From contig JYJN01000086.1 of NCBI GenBank assembly GCA_003263845.1, positions 62,001-126,000 of the forward strand: DNA of 64,000 nt. Direction: 5' to 3'. The position numbers and the translations under genes were made by a program. The notes beneath the pieces were generated by a model, which worked only from the letters and a program-made list of their open reading frames with translations, was not told where the DNA came from and did not search any database. Position 1 is the stretch's first letter, and each line of letters opens with the position of its first letter. Positions 40,101-48,599 of the stretch are shown here, piece after piece. The stretch comes from Vibrio aestivus (lineage in GTDB: Bacteria; Pseudomonadota; Gammaproteobacteria; Enterobacterales; Vibrionaceae).

Positions 40101-40630
40101 CCAGTAAACAACTGGCCGACTATTACTACCGAGTGAGAGACGGAATAGGGTTTAACAAAACGCCACTGAACTATGGCGCGTTTCCGACTGATCCATACTC
40201 TCATACTCCTAAGACAGGTGGTGCTCAACAGCCGGGTATGACGGGGCAAGTGAAGGAAGAGGTGATTACCCGATTCGGAGAGCTAGGTCTGCAAGTCAAC
40301 CAAGAGGGTATCGTTGTGGTGCCGAGCTTGCTAAACACCTCGGAGTTCCTTAAAGAGCCCGCTCTGTTCCATTACCAAGATGTGCTTACAGGCAACCAAT
40401 CACTTGAGATCTCGGAAGGTGAGCTTGCCTTTACGTATTGCCAAGTTCCGTTTGTTTACCAACTGGGAGACAAGAACGTAACCACAGTTGAATACCGAAA
40501 TGGTAACTCTATTACTAGGAATAACCTCAATATAGGGGTGCTAGAGGCTGCGGCTTTATTTGAACGGACAGGTGAGGTTACTTGCATAAGAATGACGATA
40601 GAGTGTTCGTTAATTCGCAATGAAGGTTAA
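37191..40630 (+). CDS. Large GH94-like carbohydrate-active protein of unknown activity, 1146 aa; one frameshift
   Basis: Cytoplasmic, with no signal peptide. The N-terminal 330 residues look like a beta-sandwich (FISVVSASDHWLFISSTG), followed by a helical region with conserved-looking aromatic and acidic motifs: LSYQGNWRDIFQNWEAIALS, DGYNPYRITKEG, DDPWSNIGYWGDHQIIYLL and RPEWNDANNAIVGNGLSMVT. The EWNDANN motif echoes the DWND of GH94 phosphorylases, and similar long proteins are sometimes labelled cellobiose phosphorylase. One T is missing near 39515 (GLYNA joins YNILSCQNETATVDELYPM). The C terminus contains FTGRSGTMFGYEGLGCIYWHM. I know of no characterised homologue. Operator and context place it in beta-glucan metabolism; the reaction is unknown. 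Confidence 0.6.
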
Positions 40631-40718
40631 GTTGTTTGCAATGCTAAATATGGACTAGCATACGCAACCGAAGCGAGTGATGTACGGTCGTAACGATTGT
40701 GAAAAACTCCACCAAATT

Positions 40719-40769
40719 AAACCACCTTAGCCTGTGTAATCTTGATTGGTACACAGTGTTTGGGTGGTT
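40719..40769. repeat. Two-stem hairpin, possible dispersed element or structured RNA
   Basis: AAACCACC (40719-40726) pairs with GGTGGTT (40763-40769), and CTGTGTA (40732-40738) with TACACAG (40750-40756), leaving a 5/6-base internal loop and an 11-base apical loop. There is no T-run, so it is not a standard terminator. It may be one end of a Vibrio intergenic element. Confidence 0.5.
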
Positions 40770-41244
40770 CATTTCTACTGCGTTATCGGCTTCTCATGTA
40801 GCTAACTACACATCAAAGCCTCTGCCTTGTATCTATTCGTTAATAAATAAGCCCACAAAGTGCTGCAAAAATCAGCTCGAAAGATCAACACGCCCTAGCC
40901 ACTCTAAGCAAACAGTCTTCAATAAAGTGTTGTAACAATCAGCTCAAAGCTCAAAAGCAACTAGTAATACGGCTTGTTGCAAATAATTATCGATTGCGTC
41001 GAAATAATTAACCCCCTTGCAACAAAGTTGTTGAAATATTAATTCTAAGGGCGGGTTTTTGTAACTGCTTGTAACTTCGTGGTTAATGATCTGATTGTTC
41101 TTTGTTTGTAAAATTTTGAACCTAGTACGCTTAATCGATGGATTCCATCATCTGAGTGAATGTGTGGTAATTTTTTACCTGACATTACTTTGTTCTGATT
41201 ATGTGGCCTTAATTATCGATAAAAATTTATTATATAAAACAAGT

Positions 41245-41274
41245 TTGACTGAATGCGGTTGTACGGTCTAATCT
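41245..41274 (+). promoter_or_regulatory. Putative sigma-70 promoter of the 81-aa gene
   Basis: TTGACT (41245-41250) and TCTAAT (41267-41272) or TAATCT (41269-41274) are spaced 16-18 bases, about 50 bases before the ATG. The surrounding DNA is AT-rich. Confidence 0.4.
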
Positions 41275-41321
41275 AAGTCTTAGCTAGGAAGGATTAATTG
41301 CTAACAAAAGGGGGAATTAGC

Positions 41322-41567
41322 ATGGAAAAGGCTTATATTACGCAACTGGCTCACTCCGCATTAAAAGCGCAAAAGCGAACGCTTGTCACTGATGTTTTTG
41401 TACGCCAGGGGTTCACTATTCAAAATACAGACTTTGATGATGTCACCTTTGCAAGTCAAGGTGTGTCAGCAACTGTAGCGTTCGATCGACATTCAAATGC
41501 CACTCAAATTTCAGTACTAGATTCACATGCGGATAGTGTTGCGGCGAAACCACTGACCTTTTATTAG
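41322..41567 (+). CDS. Small hypothetical protein (81 aa)
   Basis: ATG 41322 is preceded by GGGGGAA about 8 bases upstream, so I prefer it over an in-frame TTG at 41298. The product (MEKAYITQLAHSALKAQKRT ...) is soluble, has no cysteine, and contains an alternating hydrophobic C-terminal half (FTIQNTDFDDVTFASQGVSA). I recognise no family. It has its own promoter-like sequence and a downstream hairpin, which support a real monocistronic gene. Confidence 0.6.
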   Translation: MEKAYITQLAHSALKAQKRTLVTDVFVRQGFTIQNTDFDDVTFASQGVSATVAFDRHSNATQISVLDSHADSVAAKPLTFY

Positions 41568-41668
41568 TCGTCGGTGTAGATCGACACTCAACTCGAATAA
41601 TAATAACAATGTCAGTTCAAGAAAAATAACAACGAATACATCCCCATTTCTATCAATGTGAATGGAAA

Positions 41669-41708
41669 AATTTGACCCTTTCAAGCGAGTAGTTTGAAAG
41701 GGTCTTTC
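41669..41708. terminator. Bidirectional terminator
   Basis: GACCCTTTCAA (41674-41684) and TTGAAAGGGTC (41694-41704) form an 11-bp stem. T-rich sequence follows on the minus strand (AAATTTTTC) and a shorter TTTC on the plus strand. It lies between converging genes. Confidence 0.8.
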
Positions 41709-41728
41709 AATTTAGGGAGGGGTATTTT

Positions 41729-42175
41729 CTAGCTATTTGAAGTGCTGATTCTCTCGATGAACCAACTTCCTTTGCATGGTCCGTTGGTTAAGTGCCAATC
41801 TCCAGTAAAGCGTGTATTTGCCCCAGAGGCAGAGAATCGATAATCCCACTGGCGATTGCTTGCATACAAGATTAGATTACCTTGTTGGTCTACCCAACCT
41901 TGTAACGGTGTACCATTGTAATCCAGTCTCAATGAAGCCTTGCCATCAACAATTTTACCCGTGATGGTTGTTCTCTCACACAGGTTATTGTTGGTTACAT
42001 TAATACGCCTGCCGAGCCATTCGCCATCAAACTCTTTCGATACCTCAAAGCCTGGCTCCGCTGGTAGTTTAGGAAAGGAATCCTCGGCACTTAGGCCTAA
42101 TAAACCGTATTTCTTGCCAACAATGATGAAAACCACAAAGCTGAGCGCGATAAATCCGAGTGTTTTCTTGTTCAT
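41729..42175 (-). CDS. Membrane-anchored hypothetical protein (148 aa)
   Basis: An N-terminal hydrophobic helix (residues 5-20, TLGFIALSFVVFIIVG) anchors a small extracytoplasmic domain. That domain has paired cysteines (NNNLCERTTITG, TNGPCKGSWFIERI) and a beta-rich pattern (FDGEWLGRRINV, GWVDQQGNLILYA) suggesting a disulfide-closed barrel. I recognise no named family. It lies alone upstream of the bidirectional terminator. Confidence 0.7.
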   Translation of the reverse strand: MNKKTLGFIALSFVVFIIVGKKYGLLGLSAEDSFPKLPAEPGFEVSKEFDGEWLGRRINVTNNNLCERTTITGKIVDGKASLRLDYNGTPLQGWVDQQGNLILYASNRQWDYRFSASGANTRFTGDWHLTNGPCKGSWFIERISTSNS

Positions 42176-42218
42176 GGTTTGGGCCTTTCTTGAGAATGAA
42201 GCTTTCGACAGTGATTAC

Positions 42219-42662
42219 CTATACCGATAAGAAGTAACTGTAGTACTCATTATCACGCTCGTAGCCTAACGACTCATAGAGCTTTTGCGCTGTATGGTTG
42301 GTATGTGCAGTTTCAAGCGCGAGGCCTTTGGCTTGGGTCTCAATCGCGTGTTGTTTTGCGGCGTTCATCAATGCTCTTGCAACCCCTTGTCCCCTAGCTT
42401 GCTCAGTAACAAACAGGTCATTAAGAATCCATGAACGCTTTGCTGATACCGATGAAAAAGTCGGATAAAGCTGAGTAAAACCAAGGGGTGAGCCTTTTTC
42501 ATCGATTGCGAAGAAAATGACCGACTCTTGGTTGGATAATCGAGCGCTAAGAAACTCTTCAGCAAGAATTAAGCTACTCTCTTGCCCATAAAAAACTCGG
42601 TATTGATCAAATAGGGTGGCAATGAGTGTGGTATCTTGAGCTGTGGCTTGTTTTACTTCCAT
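42219..42662 (-). CDS. GNAT-family N-acetyltransferase (147 aa)
   Basis: Acetyl-CoA-dependent acyltransferase of the GNAT fold. The acetyl-CoA loop reads VTEQARGQGVARALMNAA (motif A, R/QxxGxA pattern), followed by ALETAHTNHTAQKLYESLGY (motif B). Substrate is unknown. First of eight GNAT genes in this stretch. Confidence 0.88.
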   Translation of the reverse strand: MEVKQATAQDTTLIATLFDQYRVFYGQESSLILAEEFLSARLSNQESVIFFAIDEKGSPLGFTQLYPTFSSVSAKRSWILNDLFVTEQARGQGVARALMNAAKQHAIETQAKGLALETAHTNHTAQKLYESLGYERDNEYYSYFLSV

Positions 42663-42772
42663 GTAAGCGATTTACCTTATGTATTAATGGTTTGATGAAA
42701 AGTATGAGAATTAGGAGCATACCGTAACATAACTAAACTATTGGCTTAGTTAACATTAAAAATGTTTAAGCT

Positions 42773-43198
42773 TTAGTTTTGGTAGGGATCGGGTTGCCAA
42801 ATTTGCATTAACATTTCCGGCTGTTGCAGTGGTTTGAACCCAAACTGTTGATACAGGCCATGGGCGTCAGCAGTACCGAGCATAATGCGTCTTAAACCTT
42901 GGGTCTCAGGTTGATTTAGGATGAAATCAACCAAGAGCTTGCTTAGGCCTTTGCCGCGCTCGTTCTCGGTGATGAACACATCGGAAAGATAAGCGAAAGT
43001 GGCTGTATCTGTGATTATACGAGCGAAGCCCACTTGCTGATTGTTTGCGTCGAGCACGCCAAAGCAAAGAGAATTAGACACTGACTTATCGAAAGTATCT
43101 CGAGGGATACCTTTTGCCCAATAGCTGGTTGAGATGAAGTCATACACAAAGTCAAAGTTCATTTCACTTTGGTCGGCGGTAATACGGTATCCCTGCAT
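42773..43198 (-). CDS. GNAT-family N-acetyltransferase (141 aa)
   Basis: Motif A is ITENERGKGLSKLLVDFIL. The N-terminal half (FDFVYDFISTSYWAKGIP) and C-terminal end (GLYQQFGFKPLQQPEMLMQI) resemble the YncA/ArsN-like subgroup acting on small amines. AAGGAG lies 7 bases upstream of the ATG. Confidence 0.88.
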   Translation of the reverse strand: MQGYRITADQSEMNFDFVYDFISTSYWAKGIPRDTFDKSVSNSLCFGVLDANNQQVGFARIITDTATFAYLSDVFITENERGKGLSKLLVDFILNQPETQGLRRIMLGTADAHGLYQQFGFKPLQQPEMLMQIWQPDPYQN

Positions 43199-43294
43199 GG
43201 TATAACTCCTTGTTTAATATGGTACTTTATGAAGTTATAACAAGTGCATGCTTAAGGTCTAGCTTTTATTTGTTTAGCTTATGCAATTAGTGAG

Positions 43295-43518
43295 TTACAC
43301 AATAGAAAATACGGTGCGTTCGTGAGATTGATGCTCTTCAACTTCAAGTATCACCCCACTGAACTGTTCGTTGCTCATGGCCTGTTTGATAATCTCGCTT
43401 GATGAGGAGGTATGCCAGATAACATTGGGCCTGTCGCAAGTTTGGCTAAGCTGAGTGGTACACTGATGGTCGAATCGATGACGTTGTTTTGAAAGGTATC
43501 AATGGTCAGTTTCCGCAT
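43295..43518 (-). CDS. Small hypothetical protein (74 aa restored); one frameshift
   Basis: From ATG 43518 the frame reads MRKLTIDTFQNNVIDSTISV and runs to KLATGP. One base is missing in the G-run 43427-43429 (plus strand); the restored frame continues NVIWHTSSSSEIIKQAMSNE and ends HERTVFSIV with a stop at 43295. The length then divides by three. The protein is soluble and amphipathic with no family known to me. Confidence 0.6.
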
Positions 43519-43665
43519 GGTTTGACTCCTTGTCTGATGTGTAAACCAGTTTACTGAGAGCAACTGGTGACATCAGGCAAGGTAGCGCAGCTTAGTAGGT
43601 AAAAACTTGATGTAACTCAATGTGCGCATAGTTGCACTTTGTTTCATAAGAAGCTGCCGCAAAAG

Positions 43666-44127
43666 TCAAGAAAGGAACTGGATAAGTTCTGACATGTGAG
43701 AAAACTGAGGCGTTATTTTTTCTACACTTTCATGGCCTTGATTCTCAGGTGTTCCACCTACCTCGGGTTGCTTAGAAGGATTGAACCAAATTGCATTAAG
43801 GCCAGCCTTTTGCGCAGGAAAGATATCTTTTGCAAGCGTATCTCCCACCATGATGGCTTGCTCTGGTTCAACGCTGAGCTCTTGGCAGATACGTTGATAA
43901 AACTCGACACTGCCTTTCGCGAGGCCAAGGTTTTGTTGACAGAAATAGCCCTTAATATAGCGGTCGAGACCGACGCGAGCGAAGGCCTGTTCAATTTCTT
44001 TAGGAGAGGACTCAGCCGCACTGGTGGCGATGTAGATATCATAGTTAGTGCTCAGCTGAGATAGGGTTTCTTTCGCACCGTCTACTGGCTCCACGATCTT
44101 CCAATCACACAAAATGACTGGTTTCAT
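43666..44127 (-). CDS. HAD-like protein lacking the catalytic N-terminal motif (153 aa)
   Basis: The C-terminal two thirds are a good haloacid-dehalogenase core: IYIATSAAES (motif II position), LGLAKGSVEFYQ (motif III Lys) and IMVGDTLAKDIFPAQKAGL (motif IV). The expected DxDxT/V nucleophile after the first strand is missing: MKPVILCD runs straight into WKIVEPVDGAKETL, and the cap domain is absent. This looks like an in-frame internal deletion, leaving a protein probably without phosphatase activity. AAGGGAAG precedes the ATG. It follows the PhzF gene by about 25 bases and probably shares its operon. Confidence 0.65.
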   Translation of the reverse strand: MKPVILCDWKIVEPVDGAKETLSQLSTNYDIYIATSAAESSPKEIEQAFARVGLDRYIKGYFCQQNLGLAKGSVEFYQRICQELSVEPEQAIMVGDTLAKDIFPAQKAGLNAIWFNPSKQPEVGGTPENQGHESVEKITPQFSHMSELIQFLS

Positions 44128-44152
44128 GTATTCGCTTCCCTTCGAATTTTCT

Positions 44153-44979
44153 CTAAACAAAAATCTTTCCTTTTAGGTACAGCTTACCCGTTCCGGATAT
44201 TTGGATACGATCTTGCTTGATAGCGCAATGTAAGTACCCACCTCGCTTTGACGCCTGAAAGGCCAATAACTCGGTTTTATCGAGTCGCTCGGCCCAGTAT
44301 GGGGCTAACCCTGAATGGATAGAGCCCGTCACGGGGTCTTCTTCTCCCCCATTGGCGGGCCAAAAGTAGCGAGAGACAAAGTCATAATCGTTACCTTGAG
44401 TCGTTTCGCTGCTATTGAGTTGCGGGCCTTTCTTAGCTGTCACTACAACATCTAAAGGGGCAAGTGTTTTGAGTTTGTCTGCGTCATAGCTGACGTTCAA
44501 AACATCGGCTTCGTTATCGTAAACGGCAAAGAAAGCCTGACGGTTTTTCAATACGGTTAGGGGTTGGATGGACAGTCCAGACTGCAAAGCTTCCGGTATC
44601 TGCACGACAGGCACTGGCGCTTGATTTGGAAAGCTCATGACAATTTGTCGCTCATCTGACTGACTCACAAATAGGTTGCCGACTTGTTTGGTGCTGTATT
44701 CAATCGTTTCTTTTACGCCTAAGTGATTAAACAACACATAAGATGCTGCTAGTGTGGCGTGGCCGCAGAAATCGATCTCGGTGATGGGAGAGAACCAGCG
44801 GATCTCAAAATGGTTGCGCGACAAGGGCTTGATAAAAGCAGTCTCAGAGAGATTATTCTCTATTGCGATGTTCTGCATCAAGTCTTCGCTCAACCACTCG
44901 CTAATAGGCACAACTGCGCTGAGTTCCCTTTAAATTGCTGGTCGGTAAACGCGTCGACCACATAAATATCCAGTTCCAT
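44153..44979 (-). CDS. PhzF-family epimerase/isomerase-like protein; one frameshift
   Basis: The restored N terminus MELDIYVVDAFTDQQFKGNS followed by AAVVPISEWL matches PhzF proteins. The catalytic-type Glu lies in NNLSETAFI and the mid-motif WFSPITEIDFCGHATLAAS is diagnostic, as is NGGEEDPVTGSIHSGLAPYW. One base is missing near 44917-44920; restored length is 275 aa, normal for the family. PhzF members have a diaminopimelate-epimerase fold and mostly unknown substrates. The ATG overlaps the stop of the PaiB-like gene by one base. Confidence 0.87.
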
Positions 44980-45629
44980 TATTCTTGTCCCCTTTGGGCT
45001 TGCTTCATCATAGCTGCAATGTCGTGAGCCGTTGAATGTTCGAGAGCTTCTAGTGCGTTAATGACACCGGTTTGATTGGGCTCTGGTTGGTTCTGACTAA
45101 GCTTCCATTGCCCTTGGAGTGACTCGACAACGAGCTCAATACCAACAATTGCGGGTAACATTTTGTCGATGTAAGCTTGTGGCGCATCGGCCACGGTCCA
45201 AGGGTTAGGTTCGTGCCGTTCTTGCTCTTCGGTTAAGTCCTGTATCAACTGGTGAAGCCATTTGGCATCGTGCTCAAATCGAAGTCGACCTTTTACATGG
45301 ACTGTCACATAGTTCCAAGTTGGCACTGCTCGACCGTGCTCTTTTTTAGTCGGGTAATGATTTGGAGAGATGTAGTGATGAGGCCCATGAAAGATCAACA
45401 TCGCTTCTTTTTCTATATCTGCGGTTTTCCAAAGTGGATTGGCTTTGGCGATATGGCCTTGAAGGCGAAGGGAATGTTCGTCACCTCGAATGATTACAGG
45501 CAGATGCATGGCGTTAATACCGCTATCCACGCCCTGCGATTGCGTAATTAGGGTCGCAAATGGATACTGTTTGATGACTTCCAATAGTTGCTTGTGATCC
45601 TTTTGCTCAAATTTCTTTGATATATACAC
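44979..45629 (-). CDS. FMN-binding negative transcriptional regulator, PaiB-like (216 aa)
   Basis: PaiB-family flavin-reductase-like split-barrel protein. Typical stretches are PFATLITQSQG, INAMHLPVII, LIFHGPHHYISPNHYPTK, VPTWNYVTVHVKG and MLPAIVGIELVVESLQGQWK. In Bacillus PaiB affects protease and sporulation genes, but direct DNA binding is doubtful for many homologues; a flavin enzyme role is equally possible. It begins the three-gene PaiB-PhzF-HAD unit, divergent from the BLUF gene. Confidence 0.9.
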   Translation of the reverse strand: MYISKKFEQKDHKQLLEVIKQYPFATLITQSQGVDSGINAMHLPVIIRGDEHSLRLQGHIAKANPLWKTADIEKEAMLIFHGPHHYISPNHYPTKKEHGRAVPTWNYVTVHVKGRLRFEHDAKWLHQLIQDLTEEQERHEPNPWTVADAPQAYIDKMLPAIVGIELVVESLQGQWKLSQNQPEPNQTGVINALEALEHSTAHDIAAMMKQAQRGQE

Positions 45630-45742
45630 TGGCTTCTCCGTGCTGGGTGTTGAATATACTGTTTAATATCTTCAGTTCTCGCAAATATGCGGAAGTGACT
45701 TATATTTGTTATTAGTAGGTGGTTTTAATTTAAGGAGATTCC

Positions 45743-46162
45743 ATGTACTTAACTCGCCTAATATACGTAAGTACCATCTCAGAGGATTGTTCGCCTAACG
45801 ACATTGAGCGGATATTGACGACGTCTAGGCAAAACAATGTTAATCATCACATCACAGGTCTATTAAGTTACAACCAACATTTTTTTCTACAATGTTTGGA
45901 AGGTTCAAGAACCGAGGTGAATCGCACTTATCTACGGATCTTACAAGATAGACGACACTACAATGTCACCATGTTGTACTTCCAAGAAGTTAGCAGTCGC
46001 TCATTTGGTGATTGGTCTATGGGCCACATTAAGGTCGGAAAAATCACGGATATGCTCAGTATGCAATTTTCCAGTGGCCCTGATTTCGACCCGTATCACC
46101 TTACGGGCGAGAGCGCCTACTTAATGCTGTTAGAACTTAAGAAGCAGTTGCCCTCTACTTAG
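45743..46162 (+). CDS. BLUF-domain blue-light photoreceptor (139 aa)
   Basis: Short BLUF protein that binds FAD and responds to blue light. All key positions are present with the spacing of AppA: Tyr8 (LIYVS), Asn32 (NNVNHHITG), Gln50 (FFLQCLEG), Trp91 and Met93 (GDWSMGHI). The C terminus adds about 40 residues, probably the capping helices; there is no output domain, so it must act through a partner protein. AAGGAG lies 6 bases before the ATG. It is the only confident plus-strand gene in the 41.7-64 kb block, divergent from the PaiB gene. Confidence 0.93.
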   Translation: MYLTRLIYVSTISEDCSPNDIERILTTSRQNNVNHHITGLLSYNQHFFLQCLEGSRTEVNRTYLRILQDRRHYNVTMLYFQEVSSRSFGDWSMGHIKVGKITDMLSMQFSSGPDFDPYHLTGESAYLMLLELKKQLPST

Positions 46163-46167
46163 CTTGA

Positions 46168-46707
46168 TCAAAATGAAGAGTTCGGTTGTTTTAGAAACTC
46201 AATTTCCTCGGCTGTCGACGAGCGATCTAGTATCTCATTTCGGTGCGGGTAGCGGCCAAAGCGCTCGATGATAACCTTATGTTTGATCTCAAAATCTAAA
46301 TTATTCTCTATGCCGTTGTTAGTAAAAAGCTCGACGGCCTTTTCATGTATCGGCAGAGATTCGCTGTGCATAAAAGGCATATATAAAAAACTACGCTCGA
46401 CGGGTTCGAGTACTTGATCGTCGCCATTGCGAATGGCTTCTTGCGCAAGCCCTAGAGCCAGCGCGTCATAGGCAAAAGCGCTCGGCGTGTCGCGATACAG
46501 GTTTCGAGAAAACTGGTCTAAGATGATGATCTCTGCCAAGCGGCCGTTCGCTGTCTCACGCCAATCGGAAAGTTCGCAAGCTGCAGCTTGCTTATGCAGG
46601 TTAAGAAAGCGCGAGCGAATCGCCTCATCAAGCTCGACATCCTTAATCCACCATTGCTTGGGTTCTAGCTCCTTAAACCAAAAATCGAGTACATCTAAAT
46701 GATTCAT
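46168..46707 (-). CDS. DUF924-family protein (179 aa)
   Basis: Matches DUF924 by DVLDFWFKELEPKQWW at the start, LAEIIILDQFSRNLYRDTPSAFAYD in the middle and FLYMPFMHSESL, with helical TPR-like architecture. Function is unknown; members are soluble. It converges with the BLUF gene, leaving five bases between the stops. Confidence 0.9.
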   Translation of the reverse strand: MNHLDVLDFWFKELEPKQWWIKDVELDEAIRSRFLNLHKQAAACELSDWRETANGRLAEIIILDQFSRNLYRDTPSAFAYDALALGLAQEAIRNGDDQVLEPVERSFLYMPFMHSESLPIHEKAVELFTNNGIENNLDFEIKHKVIIERFGRYPHRNEILDRSSTAEEIEFLKQPNSSF

Positions 46708-46757
46708 TTTCGTTTCCTTGAATGCGAGTGCGCTAACACGCCCTAAGTCTATTGAGT

Positions 46758-47042
46758 TTAATCCACTTCTTCATGAATGGAATAGTATCGCGCAACGTCT
46801 TGAGTGACGTCTCCCCAATGAGATTGTCCAACGCGCTTTTGATGGTCTTCAAAGGCGGCCTTGCTGACAAACTCTTCATAAACCTCATATCGGCAAGGAT
46901 CTGTCTGAGATTGCTCTACTTTAAAAACCAGACATCCAGCCTCCCTTCGTGTAAGGGTGATGTGTTCCACTAATGCTGCTTGCACTGTGTCCAGCTGGTT
47001 TGCTGGAATAATTATATGTCCAGATAGGATGATCTTTGCCAT
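46758..47042 (-). CDS. Antibiotic biosynthesis monooxygenase (ABM) domain protein (94 aa)
   Basis: Small dimeric alpha-beta barrel of the ABM/YgiN type: IIIPANQLDTVQAALVEHI, REAGCLVFKVEQS, YEVYEEFVSKAAFEDHQ. Relatives act on quinones or heme-like substrates without cofactors; the substrate here is unknown. Confidence 0.88.
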   Translation of the reverse strand: MAKIILSGHIIIPANQLDTVQAALVEHITLTRREAGCLVFKVEQSQTDPCRYEVYEEFVSKAAFEDHQKRVGQSHWGDVTQDVARYYSIHEEVD

Positions 47043-47068
47043 TCTCGAGTTCCTTAAATCTATCTGTG

Positions 47069-47446
47069 TTACCCCAACGTAATCAAAACGATACAGACAA
47101 TCAGACTCACACTGCCTGAGATAAACAGTTTGACGCCTAAAGACAGATCCAAACTTTCATGAGTGCCGGTATCAAGAGAGGTATCGTTTTCTACCATAGA
47201 AGCCGCTGTTCGAGTCGCTTTATTCGGGCTGTGCTTGAGGTGTTTGAAGCGGCTATGAGGGGTAACAATAAACAGAGACCCTAAGCCCCAAAACACGATC
47301 AGTGCATAGAAAAAATAGTCGCTAACAAAGTAGAGTTCTGGCACCCCGGTTAATTGGCTACTTAATTGCAATAGCCCAACCAATAAAGCATTGGAGAGTA
47401 CGATGAACTTCAATAACCCCAGCAAATTATCTGCTCCATTTCCCAA
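47069..47446 (-). CDS. Hypothetical membrane protein (125 aa)
   Basis: Three hydrophobic segments are visible (about 8-30, 41-61 and 102-124) with a polar, Thr/Ser-rich loop at 65-98. There is no known domain. It starts 8 bases after the end of the SDR gene and probably shares its transcript. Confidence 0.7.
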   Translation of the reverse strand: MGNGADNLLGLLKFIVLSNALLVGLLQLSSQLTGVPELYFVSDYFFYALIVFWGLGSLFIVTPHSRFKHLKHSPNKATRTAASMVENDTSLDTGTHESLDLSLGVKLFISGSVSLIVCIVLITLG

Positions 47447-47454
47447 TCCATTTT

Positions 47455-48191
47455 TTATCGCCCACCGGCAATGTCAATGAAAGAACCGGTCACGTAAGAG
47501 GCTTCATCAGACAGCAGCCAAGCAATGGACTGGGCAACCTCTAACGCTGTACCACCCCGTTTTAGCGGAATAGTAGGGGCTAAGCGTTTAACACGATCCG
47601 GCTCGCCACCGTCGGCATGCATCTCGGTTTCAATAAACCCGGGCGAACGCCATTGACGCGGATATCGCGGTCAGCCAGCTCTAATGAAAGCCCTTTCGTG
47701 AGTGAATCCATCGCTCCTTTAGACGCTGCATAATCAACATATTCAAATGGCGCGCCCGTTCGAGAGGCGGCGGAGGAGACATTCACAATCGCCTTTGGAT
47801 TCTGACTAATTTGTAAGAACGCCTTACAACATAAAAAGCAACTGCTGACATTGGTCGTCATCACTTGGTTGAATCGATCAAGGTCGATGTTTTCAAGCGT
47901 TGACTGCGTAAATAAAACTCCCGCGTTATTGACTAAGTGGGTCGCTGCACCGAGCTCTTTAGTCGTGATGTCGAATAGTCGACTGACGTCTGCCTCAAGT
48001 GAAACATCCGCTTGGACAGCGATGGCTTTCCCGCCTTGTTGAATGATGCTGTCGACGACTTTATCTGCTTGGGTCTGGTTACTTTTAAAGTTCACGCAAA
48101 CCGCATAGCCTTTAGATGCCAAGAGCTGAGCGGTAGCTGCGCCAATGCCGCGGCTGGCCCCTGTGACAATGACGACCTGAGTCTGTGACAT
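47455..48191 (-). CDS. Short-chain dehydrogenase/reductase; one frameshift
   Basis: NAD(P)-dependent SDR of the FabG/glucose-1-dehydrogenase type. The nucleotide motif is TGASRGIGAATAQLL, followed by NNAGVL, the active-site serine (VNVSSAAS) and YxxxK (YVDYAASKGAM). One base is missing in the run at 47635-47637; the restored C terminus reads GFIETEMHADGGEPDRVKRL and ends SYVTGSFIDIAGGR, giving 245 aa. Substrate unknown. Confidence 0.9.
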
Positions 48192-48257
48192 AGTTATTCC
48201 TTAATGCGTTACTTTGATCTTTGTTGAAGCGTTCGTTTGGAATTGAGTCTTCTGATG

Positions 48258-48599
48258 CTATTCAAAACTGTCTAGGTCGATGTCGTATTTATCCAGCACC
48301 TCTTGCATTTGAAGTTTCTTTTGTCCGGCAGCCACCGCCATGACTTTAGCTGTTACATCCGAAATTTCGCCCTTCGTTATTCCAGCTTTTTTACACTGTT
48401 TTAGGTAGTAGTTGGTGCAGGGTAGGCAGTTCATCGCCATACCTGCGGCTAAGCCGACCAATAGCTCAGTTTTGGTGTCTAAGTGTTCATTGGTGTGGGT
48501 GGAGTGATAAAACTCAGTATAAGCGCGTTGGTGTTTTCCTAACATACAGCCTCCATGAGGAAAATTAGGGTCTGAGGCTTCTACCGTTAACGGCGACAT
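48258..48599 (-). CDS. Carboxymuconolactone decarboxylase/AhpD-like protein (113 aa)
   Basis: AhpD-fold helical protein with the redox CxxC motif (MNCLPCTNYYLKQCKKAG). Preceding helices read ELLVGLAAGMAM. Such proteins reduce peroxiredoxins or have unknown redox roles. It overlaps the upstream membrane-protein gene by 13 bases. Confidence 0.88.
   Translation of the reverse strand: MSPLTVEASDPNFPHGGCMLGKHQRAYTEFYHSTHTNEHLDTKTELLVGLAAGMAMNCLPCTNYYLKQCKKAGITKGEISDVTAKVMAVAAGQKKLQMQEVLDKYDIDLDSFE

Larger units (their letters stand above)
40631..41321. other. Long intergenic region with a structured hairpin
   Basis: Nearly 700 bases separate the GH94-like gene from the next small gene. A 78-codon frame at 40699-40935 is rich in Ser, Lys and Cys with no domain or ribosome-binding site, so I do not call it a gene. 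The first half holds a two-stem hairpin (40719-40769) and the second half is AT-rich with a plausible promoter near its end. Confidence 0.5.

Noticed and set aside
40699..40935. 78-codon ORF as a protein gene
   Set aside because: No ribosome-binding site, biased composition, spans the hairpin element; more likely part of an intergenic repeat.
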